Positions 57,161-64,000 of a DNA stretch of 64,000 nt are shown piece by piece. The DNA is from Leptolyngbya sp. FACHB-8. Lineage in GTDB: Bacteria; Cyanobacteriota; Cyanobacteriia; Elainellales; Elainellaceae. The position numbers were made by a program, and so were the translations under genes. The DNA lies in contig NZ_JACJOO010000057.1 of assembly GCF_014695575.1 (NCBI RefSeq), positions 62,001-126,000 on the forward strand, in the 5' to 3' direction. How positions within the stretch are numbered: position 1 is the stretch's first letter; the number at the start of each line of letters is the position of its first letter. The notes beneath the pieces were generated by a model. It was not told the DNA's origin. It ran no database searches and saw only the letters and a list, made by a program, of their open reading frames with translations.

Positions 57161-58285
57161 ATGAATCAGTATTTTGCAACAGTGGCGCGGGGGCTAGAAA
57201 CGCTGGCGGCGCAGGAGTTAGAACAATTGGGTGCGAATGCTGTAGAGCCAGGTTTTTGTGGCGTTTCATTCGAGGGCGATCGCACCCTCCTTTACCGCGT
57301 TAACCTCTGGGCTCGGTTACCGTTCCGCATCCTGATGAAACTGCATACATTTCCCTGCCAGGACGCCGAGGATCTCTATCGGGGTATTCAGACAATCGAC
57401 TGGTCGCAGTATCTCACCCCTGATCTGACGTTAGCGGTGAATGCGACGGGCAAAAGTGAGCAGTTGAACCACACCCATTTCACGGCGCTACAGGTGAAAC
57501 GGGCAATCGTCGATCAGCAGCAAGACCGTTTGGGCGATCGCTCCGATGTCAATCTGCAATCCCCAGATGTGCAAATCACTGTACACATTGATCGGGAGGT
57601 CTGTACCGTCAGTCTTGATAGCTCAGGGCAGAGTCTGCATCGTCGTGGGTATCGTCCAGCGGTTGGCTCTGCACCATTGAAGGAGTCGTTAGCAGCGGCG
57701 TTAATTCAACTATCGGACTGGCAGCCTGAGCAGATGTTTTACGACCCGCTTTGTGGCTCTGGCACGTTACCCCTGGAAGCGAGTCTGAAAGCGCTAAATA
57801 TTGCACCGGGGCTATTTCGCGAGCGATATGGGTTTGAAACCTGGCTCGACGCAGATCGATCGCTGCTAGAAAGCCTGGTACAAGAAGCGAAGGATAGCCA
57901 GCGAGAGAGCCTGCCTGCGCCGATCTGGGGTAGCGATCGCGATGAGAATGTGGTTGAACAGGCGATCGCCAATGCAACCACCTGTGGCGTCGTGAACCAT
58001 GTTTATTTTGCGGCGATCGACCTGGAAGATGTTGCCGCGCCGGCCGATAGTGGCGTGCTGTTCTGTAATCCCCCCTATGGCGAACGGCTGGGTCGAGATA
58101 GCGATTTGGGCGCGTTTTATAAACGTTTAGGCGATGTGCTGAAGCAACGCTTCAAAGGCTGGACGGCGTTTGTGCTGAGCGGTAACCGCGCACTCGCACA
58201 GTCGATTGGACTGAAATCGTCTCAGCGGTTTGCGGTTTATAATGGTACGTTGCCCTGCCAGTTGATGAAGTATGAATTGTACTAG
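57161..58285 (+). CDS. THUMP-domain class I RNA methyltransferase (RlmL/RlmK N-half-like)
   Basis: 374 residues. N-terminal ferredoxin-like plus THUMP RNA-binding region (residues 1-160; FATVARGLETLAAQELEQLG, DLTLAVNATGKSEQLNHTHF). SAM-binding Rossmann domain after 165: motif I YDPLCGSGTLPLEA, motif IV NPPYGERLG. In E. coli RlmL methylates G2445 of 23S rRNA (N2). Target assignment here is by family only. 98 bp before the FAD oxidoreductase gene, with a 36-bp-arm palindrome between. Confidence 0.92.
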   Translation: MNQYFATVARGLETLAAQELEQLGANAVEPGFCGVSFEGDRTLLYRVNLWARLPFRILMKLHTFPCQDAEDLYRGIQTIDWSQYLTPDLTLAVNATGKSEQLNHTHFTALQVKRAIVDQQQDRLGDRSDVNLQSPDVQITVHIDREVCTVSLDSSGQSLHRRGYRPAVGSAPLKESLAAALIQLSDWQPEQMFYDPLCGSGTLPLEASLKALNIAPGLFRERYGFETWLDADRSLLESLVQEAKDSQRESLPAPIWGSDRDENVVEQAIANATTCGVVNHVYFAAIDLEDVAAPADSGVLFCNPPYGERLGRDSDLGAFYKRLGDVLKQRFKGWTAFVLSGNRALAQSIGLKSSQRFAVYNGTLPCQLMKYELY

Positions 58286-58292
58286 TTCAATT

Positions 58293-58369
58293 GGGCGTAA
58301 GTTTGCCTACCAGTTGATGCGGTGGGCGTTAAGCGCCCACCGCATCAACTGGTAGGCAAACTTACGCCC
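58293..58369. terminator. Perfect 36-bp-arm hairpin between two tandem genes
   Basis: The longest perfect stem in the window: 58293-58328 pairs exactly with 58334-58369 (GGGCGTAAGTTTGCCTACCA and onward) around TTAAG. It starts 8 bp after one stop and ends 13 bp before the next start codon. Confidence 0.75.
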
Positions 58370-58382
58370 CAAAATATTAAAT

Positions 58383-60002
58383 ATGCTGCGATTAACTGAA
58401 ATTAAGCTGCCGCTTGATCATCCTGAAGACGCCATCAAGGCGGCAATTCTTAAAAAGCTGCAAATTTCCCCCGAGGCATTAACTGGCTACACCATCTTCA
58501 AGCGGAGCCATGATGCCCGTAAGAAGGGGGAGATTTCTCTCGTTTACATTGTGGATGTGGAGACCCCCCAGGAAAAGGCATTGCTGCAACGCCTAAGGAA
58601 AGATCCGCATGTGATGCCAACGCCAGATATGAGCTATAGCCTGGTGGCGCAGGCTCCCAGCAATCTGGCCAGTCGTCCGATCGTGATTGGTACTGGGCCT
58701 TGTGGGATGTTTGCAGGGCTGCTGCTCGCACAAATGGGGTTTCGTCCGATCATATTGGAACGGGGGAAGGCAGTGCGCGATCGCACCGCAGATACCTTTG
58801 CCTTCTGGAAAAAGAAAGACACGTTGAACCCCGAATCCAACGCGCAGTTTGGCGAAGGCGGGGCAGGCACCTTTTCCGACGGCAAACTTTACAGCCAGGT
58901 GAGGGATTCTAATCACTATGGCCGTAAGGTGTTGACCGAGCTGGTGAATTCGGGAGCTAACCCGGAAATTCTCTATATCAACAAGCCCCATATCGGTACC
59001 TTCAAGCTGGTGGGTGTCGTCCAAAGTCTGCGTGCCCGAATTGAGGCTCTTGGGGGTGAAATTCGCTTTCAAAGCCGGGTTGTTGACATTCACATTGAGC
59101 GGGGGCAGGTACAGGGTGTAACCCTTGCCAGCGGCGAGTATATTGCCAGTCAGCATGTGGTATTGGCGGTTGGCCATAGCGCCCGTGACACGTTTCAAAT
59201 GTTGTTCGATCGCGGCGTTTACATCGAGCCGAAACCATTCTCCATTGGCTTTCGCATTGAGCATCCACAACCGTTGATCGATCGCTGTCGATTTGGCGAT
59301 CAGGCGGGACACAAGCTGTTGGGTGCTGCCGATTACAAGCTGGTTCACCACTGTCAAAATGGTCGGTCGGTCTATAGCTTTTGTATGTGTCCGGGTGGTC
59401 TGGTTGTGGCGGCTACGTCTGAGCCTGGGCGGGTTGTCACCAACGGCATGAGCCAATACTCGCGGAATGAGCGCAATGCGAACAGTGCTATTGTGGTGGG
59501 CATTACCCCTGATGATTATCCAGGGCATCCCCTGGCGGGTATTGCGTTTCAGCGACAGTTAGAGGAACGAGCCTTTGAGCTAGGCGGTCGCACGTATAAC
59601 GCACCGGGTCAACTGGTGGGAGACTTTCTGGCGGGTCGTCCTTCTGAAGCGTTTGGGACTGTGCTGCCGTCTTACGCACCGGGGGTGCATTTAGGGGACT
59701 TGAGTACGAGTTTGCCGGAATATGCGATCGCCGCTATCCGTGAAGCTCTGCCCGCTTTTGACAAACAGATCAAGGGCTTCGCCATGGCCGACGCTGTGCT
59801 AACGGGGGTGGAGACGCGCACCTCCTCGCCCATTCGGATCAAGCGTAACGATGAGTATCAGAGTTTGAATACCAAAGGCCTTTTCCCGGCAGGGGAAGGG
59901 GCGGGTTACGCCGGGGGTATCCTTTCGGCTGGTATCGATGGCATCAAAGTTGCAGAGGCCGTTGCGTTGAGTATGGTGCAATTGGTTGGGGCGCGGCGGT
60001 AA
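58383..60002 (+). CDS. FAD-dependent oxidoreductase (COG2509-like)
   Basis: 539 residues. An N-terminal 100-residue region (LRLTEIKLPLDHPEDAIKAA) precedes the FAD-binding Rossmann motif VIGTGPCGMFAGLLLAQMG. Further marks are FGEGGAGTFSDGKLYSQVRD, VVLAVGHSARDTF, CMCPGGLVVAATSEPG and the C-terminal FPAGEGAGYAGGILSAGIDG that completes FAD binding. The family is uncharacterised and also present in chloroplasts. It has no ribosome-binding site between the upstream palindrome and the start. Confidence 0.88.
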   Translation: MLRLTEIKLPLDHPEDAIKAAILKKLQISPEALTGYTIFKRSHDARKKGEISLVYIVDVETPQEKALLQRLRKDPHVMPTPDMSYSLVAQAPSNLASRPIVIGTGPCGMFAGLLLAQMGFRPIILERGKAVRDRTADTFAFWKKKDTLNPESNAQFGEGGAGTFSDGKLYSQVRDSNHYGRKVLTELVNSGANPEILYINKPHIGTFKLVGVVQSLRARIEALGGEIRFQSRVVDIHIERGQVQGVTLASGEYIASQHVVLAVGHSARDTFQMLFDRGVYIEPKPFSIGFRIEHPQPLIDRCRFGDQAGHKLLGAADYKLVHHCQNGRSVYSFCMCPGGLVVAATSEPGRVVTNGMSQYSRNERNANSAIVVGITPDDYPGHPLAGIAFQRQLEERAFELGGRTYNAPGQLVGDFLAGRPSEAFGTVLPSYAPGVHLGDLSTSLPEYAIAAIREALPAFDKQIKGFAMADAVLTGVETRTSSPIRIKRNDEYQSLNTKGLFPAGEGAGYAGGILSAGIDGIKVAEAVALSMVQLVGARR

Positions 60003-60014
60003 TTAATATTGGCG

Positions 60015-60067
60015 TTGCTGAAATGAAACGGGAGGAGAAACGATTGGTTTTCCCTCCCGTTTCAGCA
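60015..60067. terminator. Hairpin after the FAD oxidoreductase gene
   Basis: TTGCTGAAAtgAAACGGGAGG pairs with CCTCCCGTTTCAGCAA with a small bulge; 12 bp past the stop. Confidence 0.7.
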
Positions 60068-60154
60068 ATAGGGGTTGGGAAATACCTGTATGAATACAGC
60101 AACGCCGAATATGGACATAATGAGTAACCCTATAAAATCATTGGGTAATTACTT

Positions 60155-60236
60155 AGTCTCAGTTCGGGTTAAGGGCTTTTTCGAGTGCCGCGCTTCGCGC
60201 GGCACTCGAAAAAGCCCTTAACCCGAACTCAGGTTA
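60155..60236. repeat. Single-hairpin derivative of family A (A4)
   Basis: AGTTCGGGTTAAGGGCTTTT-type arm runs straight through into GAGTGCCGCGC, loop TTC, and back to CCCTTAACCCGAACT. Hairpin 2 and the asymmetric right end of A1-A3 are gone, leaving one 33-bp perfect stem. Confidence 0.85.
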
Positions 60237-60292
60237 TGTATTGTCTGGATTGTTGAATGTTTTATCCGCTGATCGAAAGGGAGTTTGAGTTT

Positions 60293-61234
60293 ATGTCCTC
60301 TTTTGTTGCTGAATCTATTAACTTTCATCTTCCTGAAGTTGCCCCTGGAAGTTTGGATGTGCGCTGGATTCATGGTTCAGTTTCAGCTAAACATAATACT
60401 GATCCGGATATCCAGGTGCATCTCTATAATGAACACACCATGATCATGCGGCAGAACATGGCGGTGCATCCAGAAGCCCCCTTTATGTTTCTGTTGTTTG
60501 GTAACGATCGCGCTATTTTGCTGGATACGGGAGCGACGCGATCGCCTGAATACTTTCCCCTACGGCAAACCGTGGATGCTTTAATTGACCAATGGCTAGA
60601 AAAGTATCCACGAGAAAACTACGCCTTGGTCGTAGCCCATACCCATCTGCACCGCGATCACTATGAAGCAGATCCGCAATTTCTCGACCGGCCCAACACC
60701 GTTATCGTTGGGAAAAGCTTAGCTGAAACAATGGAGTTTTATGGCTTTCAGAATTGGCCACAGGAACAGGTGAGCTTTGACCTGGGAGGGCGACAACTTC
60801 AGGTATTAGCGACCCCAGGGCACGAAGAAGCGGAAGTATCAATCTACGATCCGTATACTCAACTTCTCTTCACCGGTGATTTGTTTTATCCTGGTCGCCT
60901 CTATGTGCGAGACTGGGCTGACTTTGTTGACAGCATCGAGCGGATGATTGCCTTTTGTGAGACACATCCCATCGCTCATATTCTGGGTTGTCATATTGAA
61001 ATGTCCATCTATCCAAAATTGGACTATTTAATTCGTACCAGCTATCAACCCCACGAACGACCTTTAGAAATGACGGTGGAGCAGCTCAAGTCGTTGCGCG
61101 GGGCGATCGCCGAAATTGACGGCAAACTCGGTATCTATATCTTTGACGATTACATCATTTATAACGGTGTACCAGACCGCTATTTCAGCTATGAAAGCAT
61201 CGATCCGAACGTTGAACCTGGTGATCTTTGCTAA
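60293..61234 (+). CDS. MBL-fold metallo-hydrolase
   Basis: 313 residues from ATG 60293, with GGGAG nine bases upstream; the frame extends to 60257. The full metal signature HTHLHRDH is present, with later ligands in ATPGHEEAEVSIY, FTGDLFYPG and ILGCHIEMSI. Similar in layout to glyoxalase-II/lactonase-type hydrolases. C-terminal part ends with a Tyr/Phe-rich segment (YIIYNGVPDRYFSYE). The substrate is unknown. Confidence 0.88.
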   Translation: MSSFVAESINFHLPEVAPGSLDVRWIHGSVSAKHNTDPDIQVHLYNEHTMIMRQNMAVHPEAPFMFLLFGNDRAILLDTGATRSPEYFPLRQTVDALIDQWLEKYPRENYALVVAHTHLHRDHYEADPQFLDRPNTVIVGKSLAETMEFYGFQNWPQEQVSFDLGGRQLQVLATPGHEEAEVSIYDPYTQLLFTGDLFYPGRLYVRDWADFVDSIERMIAFCETHPIAHILGCHIEMSIYPKLDYLIRTSYQPHERPLEMTVEQLKSLRGAIAEIDGKLGIYIFDDYIIYNGVPDRYFSYESIDPNVEPGDLC

Positions 61235-62252
61235 GAGGATGTTTCCCTACAAATTCAGCAGACCCGAAAGACGCACCAGGTATGTTCGATTCGGGTAAGT
61301 CTTGGTTTCGACTTAGTCAAAACGAATATACCTAAAAATCTTTGTATTAAGCTTTTACCTCAGCCTACCATTCTTCGAAAGCTGTTTGAGGTGGTTGATT
61401 TTTGGTGCAACCTAGGTATGAAAAGCCAATCCTTTCAAATAGCCTTTGATAAATAGTTCTTATTTTTCTCCTGCTTTGAAGAAACAAGAAAAGGGGTTTG
61501 GTTTCTGTGCGGTATATCAGAATACTCAGAAAGCCTTGAAATAAGGAAGATGCGAGTAACTAAATGCCCAAGCTCTTCAAAAATCAAGAATTTAAATGTC
61601 TTAATCCCGTATAGTACGGCTAAGTTCCTGATTTTTTGGTGCTTGAAGCTTGTTCAGCACCAAAGATTTTAGAAATGGTGCCTAAAGGTTATATAGTGCT
61701 TAGAGGGAATTTAGATTCCCGATGGGCTAAGAGGGTATTTGAAACACAATCGGTACTTGAAACAGGCTCACCTGTTTCTACCCAGAGACTCAAAGAAGGT
61801 ATATGGCTAACCAACTTAGTAGTTCGCGAAGCTTACTTCTCTCCTGCTTGTCCCTTACCATTCGGGTATGTGGCAGTATTGCCATAGGTGGCATTGTCCT
61901 TAAAATTACCAAATGTAGGCGAACGATAGAGACGCGATTTCAGGGTAAAGCGAATCTACGGATGGCCTTTCAGGCAGCCTATGTTAGCAATTTGCTTGGG
62001 ACCTGTGTTTCCTGAATGGTCTTCTGTTTAGAGGAAATATATTACATCACAGGTTTGCTTACCCTGGTCACCGTTGGAAGGTAGGTGCTGTTCTAGGCGT
62101 GTGATGGGTTGTTGTGAGAGGGGCCGCCTAGTGCCCCCTTCACAACACCACCCACGACTTGCAGCGCGGCAAGGTGCAGACCGAGCTGAATAGCACTTTA
62201 GGGCAGGAAAGCAATTTCTATTTCATTACACCTGTTTTAGAAGATAAACCTG
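61235..62252. other. Gene-free interval of about 1 kb
   Basis: AT-rich, no convincing frame, no tRNA-like fold. An imperfect hairpin lies at about 62103-62152 (GGGTTGTTGTGAGAGGGGCC region against CCCCCTTCACAACAC), reminiscent in loop and stem style of the one at 30044. Otherwise nothing seen. Confidence 0.5.
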
Positions 62253-62633
62253 ATGGCAACGAGGCGCATTCTGTTGATTGACGATGAACCTAGCATTCGC
62301 TTAATGGTTCAAGTTGCACTTAAAGTTACAACTTCCTGGGAAACCCTAATAGTAGAATCCTATCAGGCTGGAGTCGCCCTTGCCGAAACTGAGCAACCCG
62401 ACGCTATTTTGCTGAATGTGATGATGCCTGAAATGGATGACATTATAGCTTCTCAGGAGATACAAACAAATCCAATCATTCGACACATTCCCATAATCTT
62501 ACTTATGACAAGAAGCCAGGCTAATGAACGAGAACGATTTTCCCACTTGGTGATCGCTGGAATTATCACCAAGCCCTTCAGAGTAAGTGAGTTAGCCAGG
62601 CAGATGCGTTCGATTTTGGGCTGGTATGATTAA
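62253..62633 (+). CDS. Single-domain response-regulator receiver with Asn in place of the phospho-Asp
   Basis: 126 residues, CheY-like and without an output domain. The acidic pocket is D10-D11 (LLIDDEPS), the Thr site is ILLMTRS and the Lys site is ITKPFRVSELA. The residue normally phosphorylated is N55 (AILLNVMMPEMDD; codon AAT), so phosphotransfer should fail. It may be constitutively in one state or an interaction module, or a decaying paralogue. The kinase partner is not adjacent; cheB starts 1.2 kb downstream. Hairpin terminator at 62655-62709. Confidence 0.88.
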   Translation: MATRRILLIDDEPSIRLMVQVALKVTTSWETLIVESYQAGVALAETEQPDAILLNVMMPEMDDIIASQEIQTNPIIRHIPIILLMTRSQANERERFSHLVIAGIITKPFRVSELARQMRSILGWYD

Positions 62634-62654
62634 CCTCTGCTGATTTTTAGTACG

Positions 62655-62709
62655 TGTTTGAAAGGTTATTTTCTCGTGCGTTTTGCACAAGAAAATAACC
62701 TTTCAAACA
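62655..62709. terminator. Terminator after the receiver gene
   Basis: TGTTTGAAAGGTTATTTTCT against AGAAAATAACCTTTCAAACA, perfect 20-bp stem, loop of about 14 nt; 22 bp past the stop. Confidence 0.8.
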
Positions 62710-62883
62710 GGTCTCAAATGTCGGAAGTGCACTAAAGATCAACCGAGTTTAATCTTGCCCTCAGTGCAGGACATGCTGCCCTGGATTGGCATCGTCATTG
62801 GAGCGATCGCCAGAATAAGTCATGGTCTTTCCTCAATATTTCTAGAATCAGTGTTGTTTAGGGCTCATGCTGAATCATTGCGA

Positions 62884-63606
62884 TTACATCATGGTGTTCC
62901 CACCAATCAGGCGCTCAAACTCGGCTTTGATCAGTGAATAACACTCACAGCTTGTTGCTTCTAATCCCTCTCGATCCAGAATCGTGATTTTGCCATATCG
63001 ATAAGAAATGAAGCCTGCATTCTGTAACTTAGCGGCCACCTCACTGACCCCCGCCCGGCGCACCCCAAGCATTTGAGATAGAAACTCATGGGTTAGTGCA
63101 AATTGGTTATCTCCGACCCGGTCTTGGGTCAAGAGCAGCCAACGACAACAGCGTTGCTCGATCGAATGCATCCCATTACATACTACAGATTGTGAAATGA
63201 GATTAAACAATGCTTGTGTATAGCGGTGTAGAACGTTATAAAGCACAGTGTCGGGGGTGACATGAGTGCGCATTGCCTCGGCTCGCATTCTCAAAGCATT
63301 ACCCAGAACTTGAACCATTGCCACCCCTGGAATTTGCTTAGCTCCCAGAAATACAGGCAGCCCCACCATGCCTTCATAGCCCACTGTTCCTACTTCGATC
63401 AGATCACCCGCTGCGGTTAGCGACAGTAGCGAGCAAACTCCTTCTAGCGGAAAGTAGACAAACTCAATCGGTTCATTGGGTTGGTATAACTCTTGTTTAA
63501 TTTCTAAGGGAACGGGCTCTAGGTAGAACGCAAGCCGTTCGTATTCTTCTATTGGTAAGCTGGCCAAGAGTCGATTTCTGACAGTATTTGAAAGTCCTTC
63601 ACGCAC
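62884..63606 (-). CDS. Crp/Fnr-family transcriptional regulator
   Basis: 240 residues. A cyclic-nucleotide-binding-like beta barrel (residues 20-135; FVYFPLEGVCSLLSLTAAGD, VGTVGYEGMVGLPVFLG) lacks the cAMP-binding Arg-Ser motif of CRP, so its ligand is unknown. The C-terminal winged helix-turn-helix (about 165-225) has recognition helix VRRAGVSEVAAKLQNAG. Divergent from cheB, with two palindromic sites in between that could be its operators. Confidence 0.88.
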   Translation of the reverse strand: MREGLSNTVRNRLLASLPIEEYERLAFYLEPVPLEIKQELYQPNEPIEFVYFPLEGVCSLLSLTAAGDLIEVGTVGYEGMVGLPVFLGAKQIPGVAMVQVLGNALRMRAEAMRTHVTPDTVLYNVLHRYTQALFNLISQSVVCNGMHSIEQRCCRWLLLTQDRVGDNQFALTHEFLSQMLGVRRAGVSEVAAKLQNAGFISYRYGKITILDREGLEATSCECYSLIKAEFERLIGGNTMM

Positions 63607-63684
63607 TACTTTAATGGTTAGTTAGGTGATCTCTATGCACTGGGATAACACAAAGCTGGTAAGGAGCCCTCTGGCATAGGGAGG

Positions 63685-63772
63685 AGTATAGCTCTCGGTG
63701 CGGTTTGTACGAAAGAGTACAATAGAGGGAGAGAGGAGTGTACGGCTAAGTACAGTCTTTTCATCTGATAAT
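63685..63772. promoter_or_regulatory. Divergent Crp/NtcA-type operator pair and -10 boxes
   Basis: TTGTAC-N6-GTACAA at 63705-63722 and TGTAC-N6-GTACA at 63739-63754, starts 33 bp apart (three helical turns). Both fit GTA-N8-TAC, the NtcA consensus, and the half-site spacing of Crp/Fnr sites. Possible -10 boxes: TATACT for the minus-strand regulator (complement of 63685-63690) and GATAAT for cheB (63767-63772). The sites overlap the expected -35 positions. Confidence 0.6.
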
Positions 63773-63790
63773 TTCCTGGTTCGTACTCTC

Positions 63791-64000
63791 ATGAACTCTC
63801 TCACCTGCATACCGCAATCTCGGATCCTTTCTCATTTTCCGAATATTGCATTTAATGTTGTCGTGTTGGCAACTTCAATAGGTGGGTTAAAAGCGTTGAG
63901 TGCTATCGTGTCTACCTTACCCGCAGATTTCCCGGCTGCTACTCTGGTGGTTCAGCATCTCAGCCCCAGTTTTCCCAGCCAATTAGTTCAAATCTTGAGT
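63791..64000 (+). CDS. cheB: CheB-type protein-glutamate methylesterase, 3' end cut by window
   Basis: First 70 codons only. From ATG 63791: an N-terminal 20 residues, then FNVVVLATSIGGLKALSAIV with the nucleophile Ser in ATSIGG, then LPADFPAATLVVQHLSPSF. This matches the catalytic domain of CheB, which demethylates chemoreceptors. There is no N-terminal receiver, so it is either a stand-alone methylesterase or the start of a CheB-CheR-PAS fusion as found in cyanobacteria; the window end prevents deciding. Confidence 0.85.
   Translation, partial: MNSLTCIPQSRILSHFPNIAFNVVVLATSIGGLKALSAIVSTLPADFPAATLVVQHLSPSFPSQLVQILS

Noticed and set aside
61636-61887. 83-codon frame in the gap before the receiver gene
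   Set aside because: No similarity, no start context; the interval looks non-coding.
62683-62937. 84-codon frame between receiver and Crp genes
   Set aside because: Starts in the terminator hairpin and runs into the antisense of the Crp gene.

Overview
The window is chromosomal DNA of a cyanobacterium, most likely a filamentous Leptolyngbya-like one. The evidence is the photosynthesis and clock set (a 31-residue psaM, acsF, a high-light-inducible protein gene, a sasA-type kinase with a KaiB-like sensor), several cyanobacterial families (DUF2996, DUF3593, fused pyrF-pyrE) and the very frequent HIP1 octamer GCGATCGC and shorter GCGATC forms in almost every gene. No rRNA, tRNA, CRISPR array, prophage or intact transposase gene was seen. 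The species cannot be named from sequence alone.

Layout. 1-5.2 kb: end of a TrmJ/SpoU-type RNA methyltransferase, a class A beta-lactamase-fold serine hydrolase, a NifU C-terminal (Nfu) Fe-S scaffold and a GH57 glucan hydrolase. 5.4-14 kb: TPR protein, long gene-poor gap, pentapeptide-repeat protein, class I amidotransferase, 5-formyl-THF cyclo-ligase, ABC exporter, DedA protein and S-adenosylhomocysteinase. 14-22.6 kb: small membrane protein, inorganic pyrophosphatase, MBL-fold hydrolase, HtrA-like protease, unknown conserved genes, alanine dehydrogenase, Hli and a MerR regulator. 22.7-32.6 kb, all minus strand: leuS, a PAS-GAF-GAF histidine kinase, acsF, an M48 metalloprotease and DUF2996. 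33-41.4 kb: unknown proteins, psaM, sasA, a GT4 glycosyltransferase, a RadD-like helicase and DUF3593. 41.7-53.2 kb: carB, an AT-rich HEPN (Apea-like) protein that looks acquired, a secreted DUF6174 protein, a lipoprotein, pyrFE, and a secreted trypsin-like protease. 53.8-64 kb: a DUF4347-LRR-RTX surface protein, THUMP/RlmL-like methyltransferase, FAD oxidoreductase, MBL hydrolase, a receiver lacking its phospho-Asp, a Crp-family regulator and the start of cheB.

Co-functioning genes: carB and pyrFE both serve de novo pyrimidine synthesis, though about 3.5 kb and several genes separate them. psaM, acsF and hli are scattered photosynthesis genes. Most genes look monocistronic, each bordered by its own hairpin.

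The most unusual feature is intergenic. The 64 kb hold more than 35 long, often perfect inverted repeats, many falling into at least seven dispersed families (called A-G here), about 80-130 bp long with conserved ends and one or two inner hairpins. Several behave as mobile MITE-like units: family D copies are flanked by 8-bp direct repeats (CAAAAACA; TCACCAGC/TTACCAGC), family F copies by 9-bp direct repeats (CTTTTTTGT; GGTGGACGT). One D copy sits inside another palindrome, and D, E and C fragments form a mosaic. Within families A, B and C the central trinucleotide of a hairpin occurs in both orientations (AAC/GTT, TTT/AAA, GAA/TTC, GGA/TCC) while the outer sequence keeps its orientation, as if hairpin cores flip. 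No transposase in the window would mobilise them.
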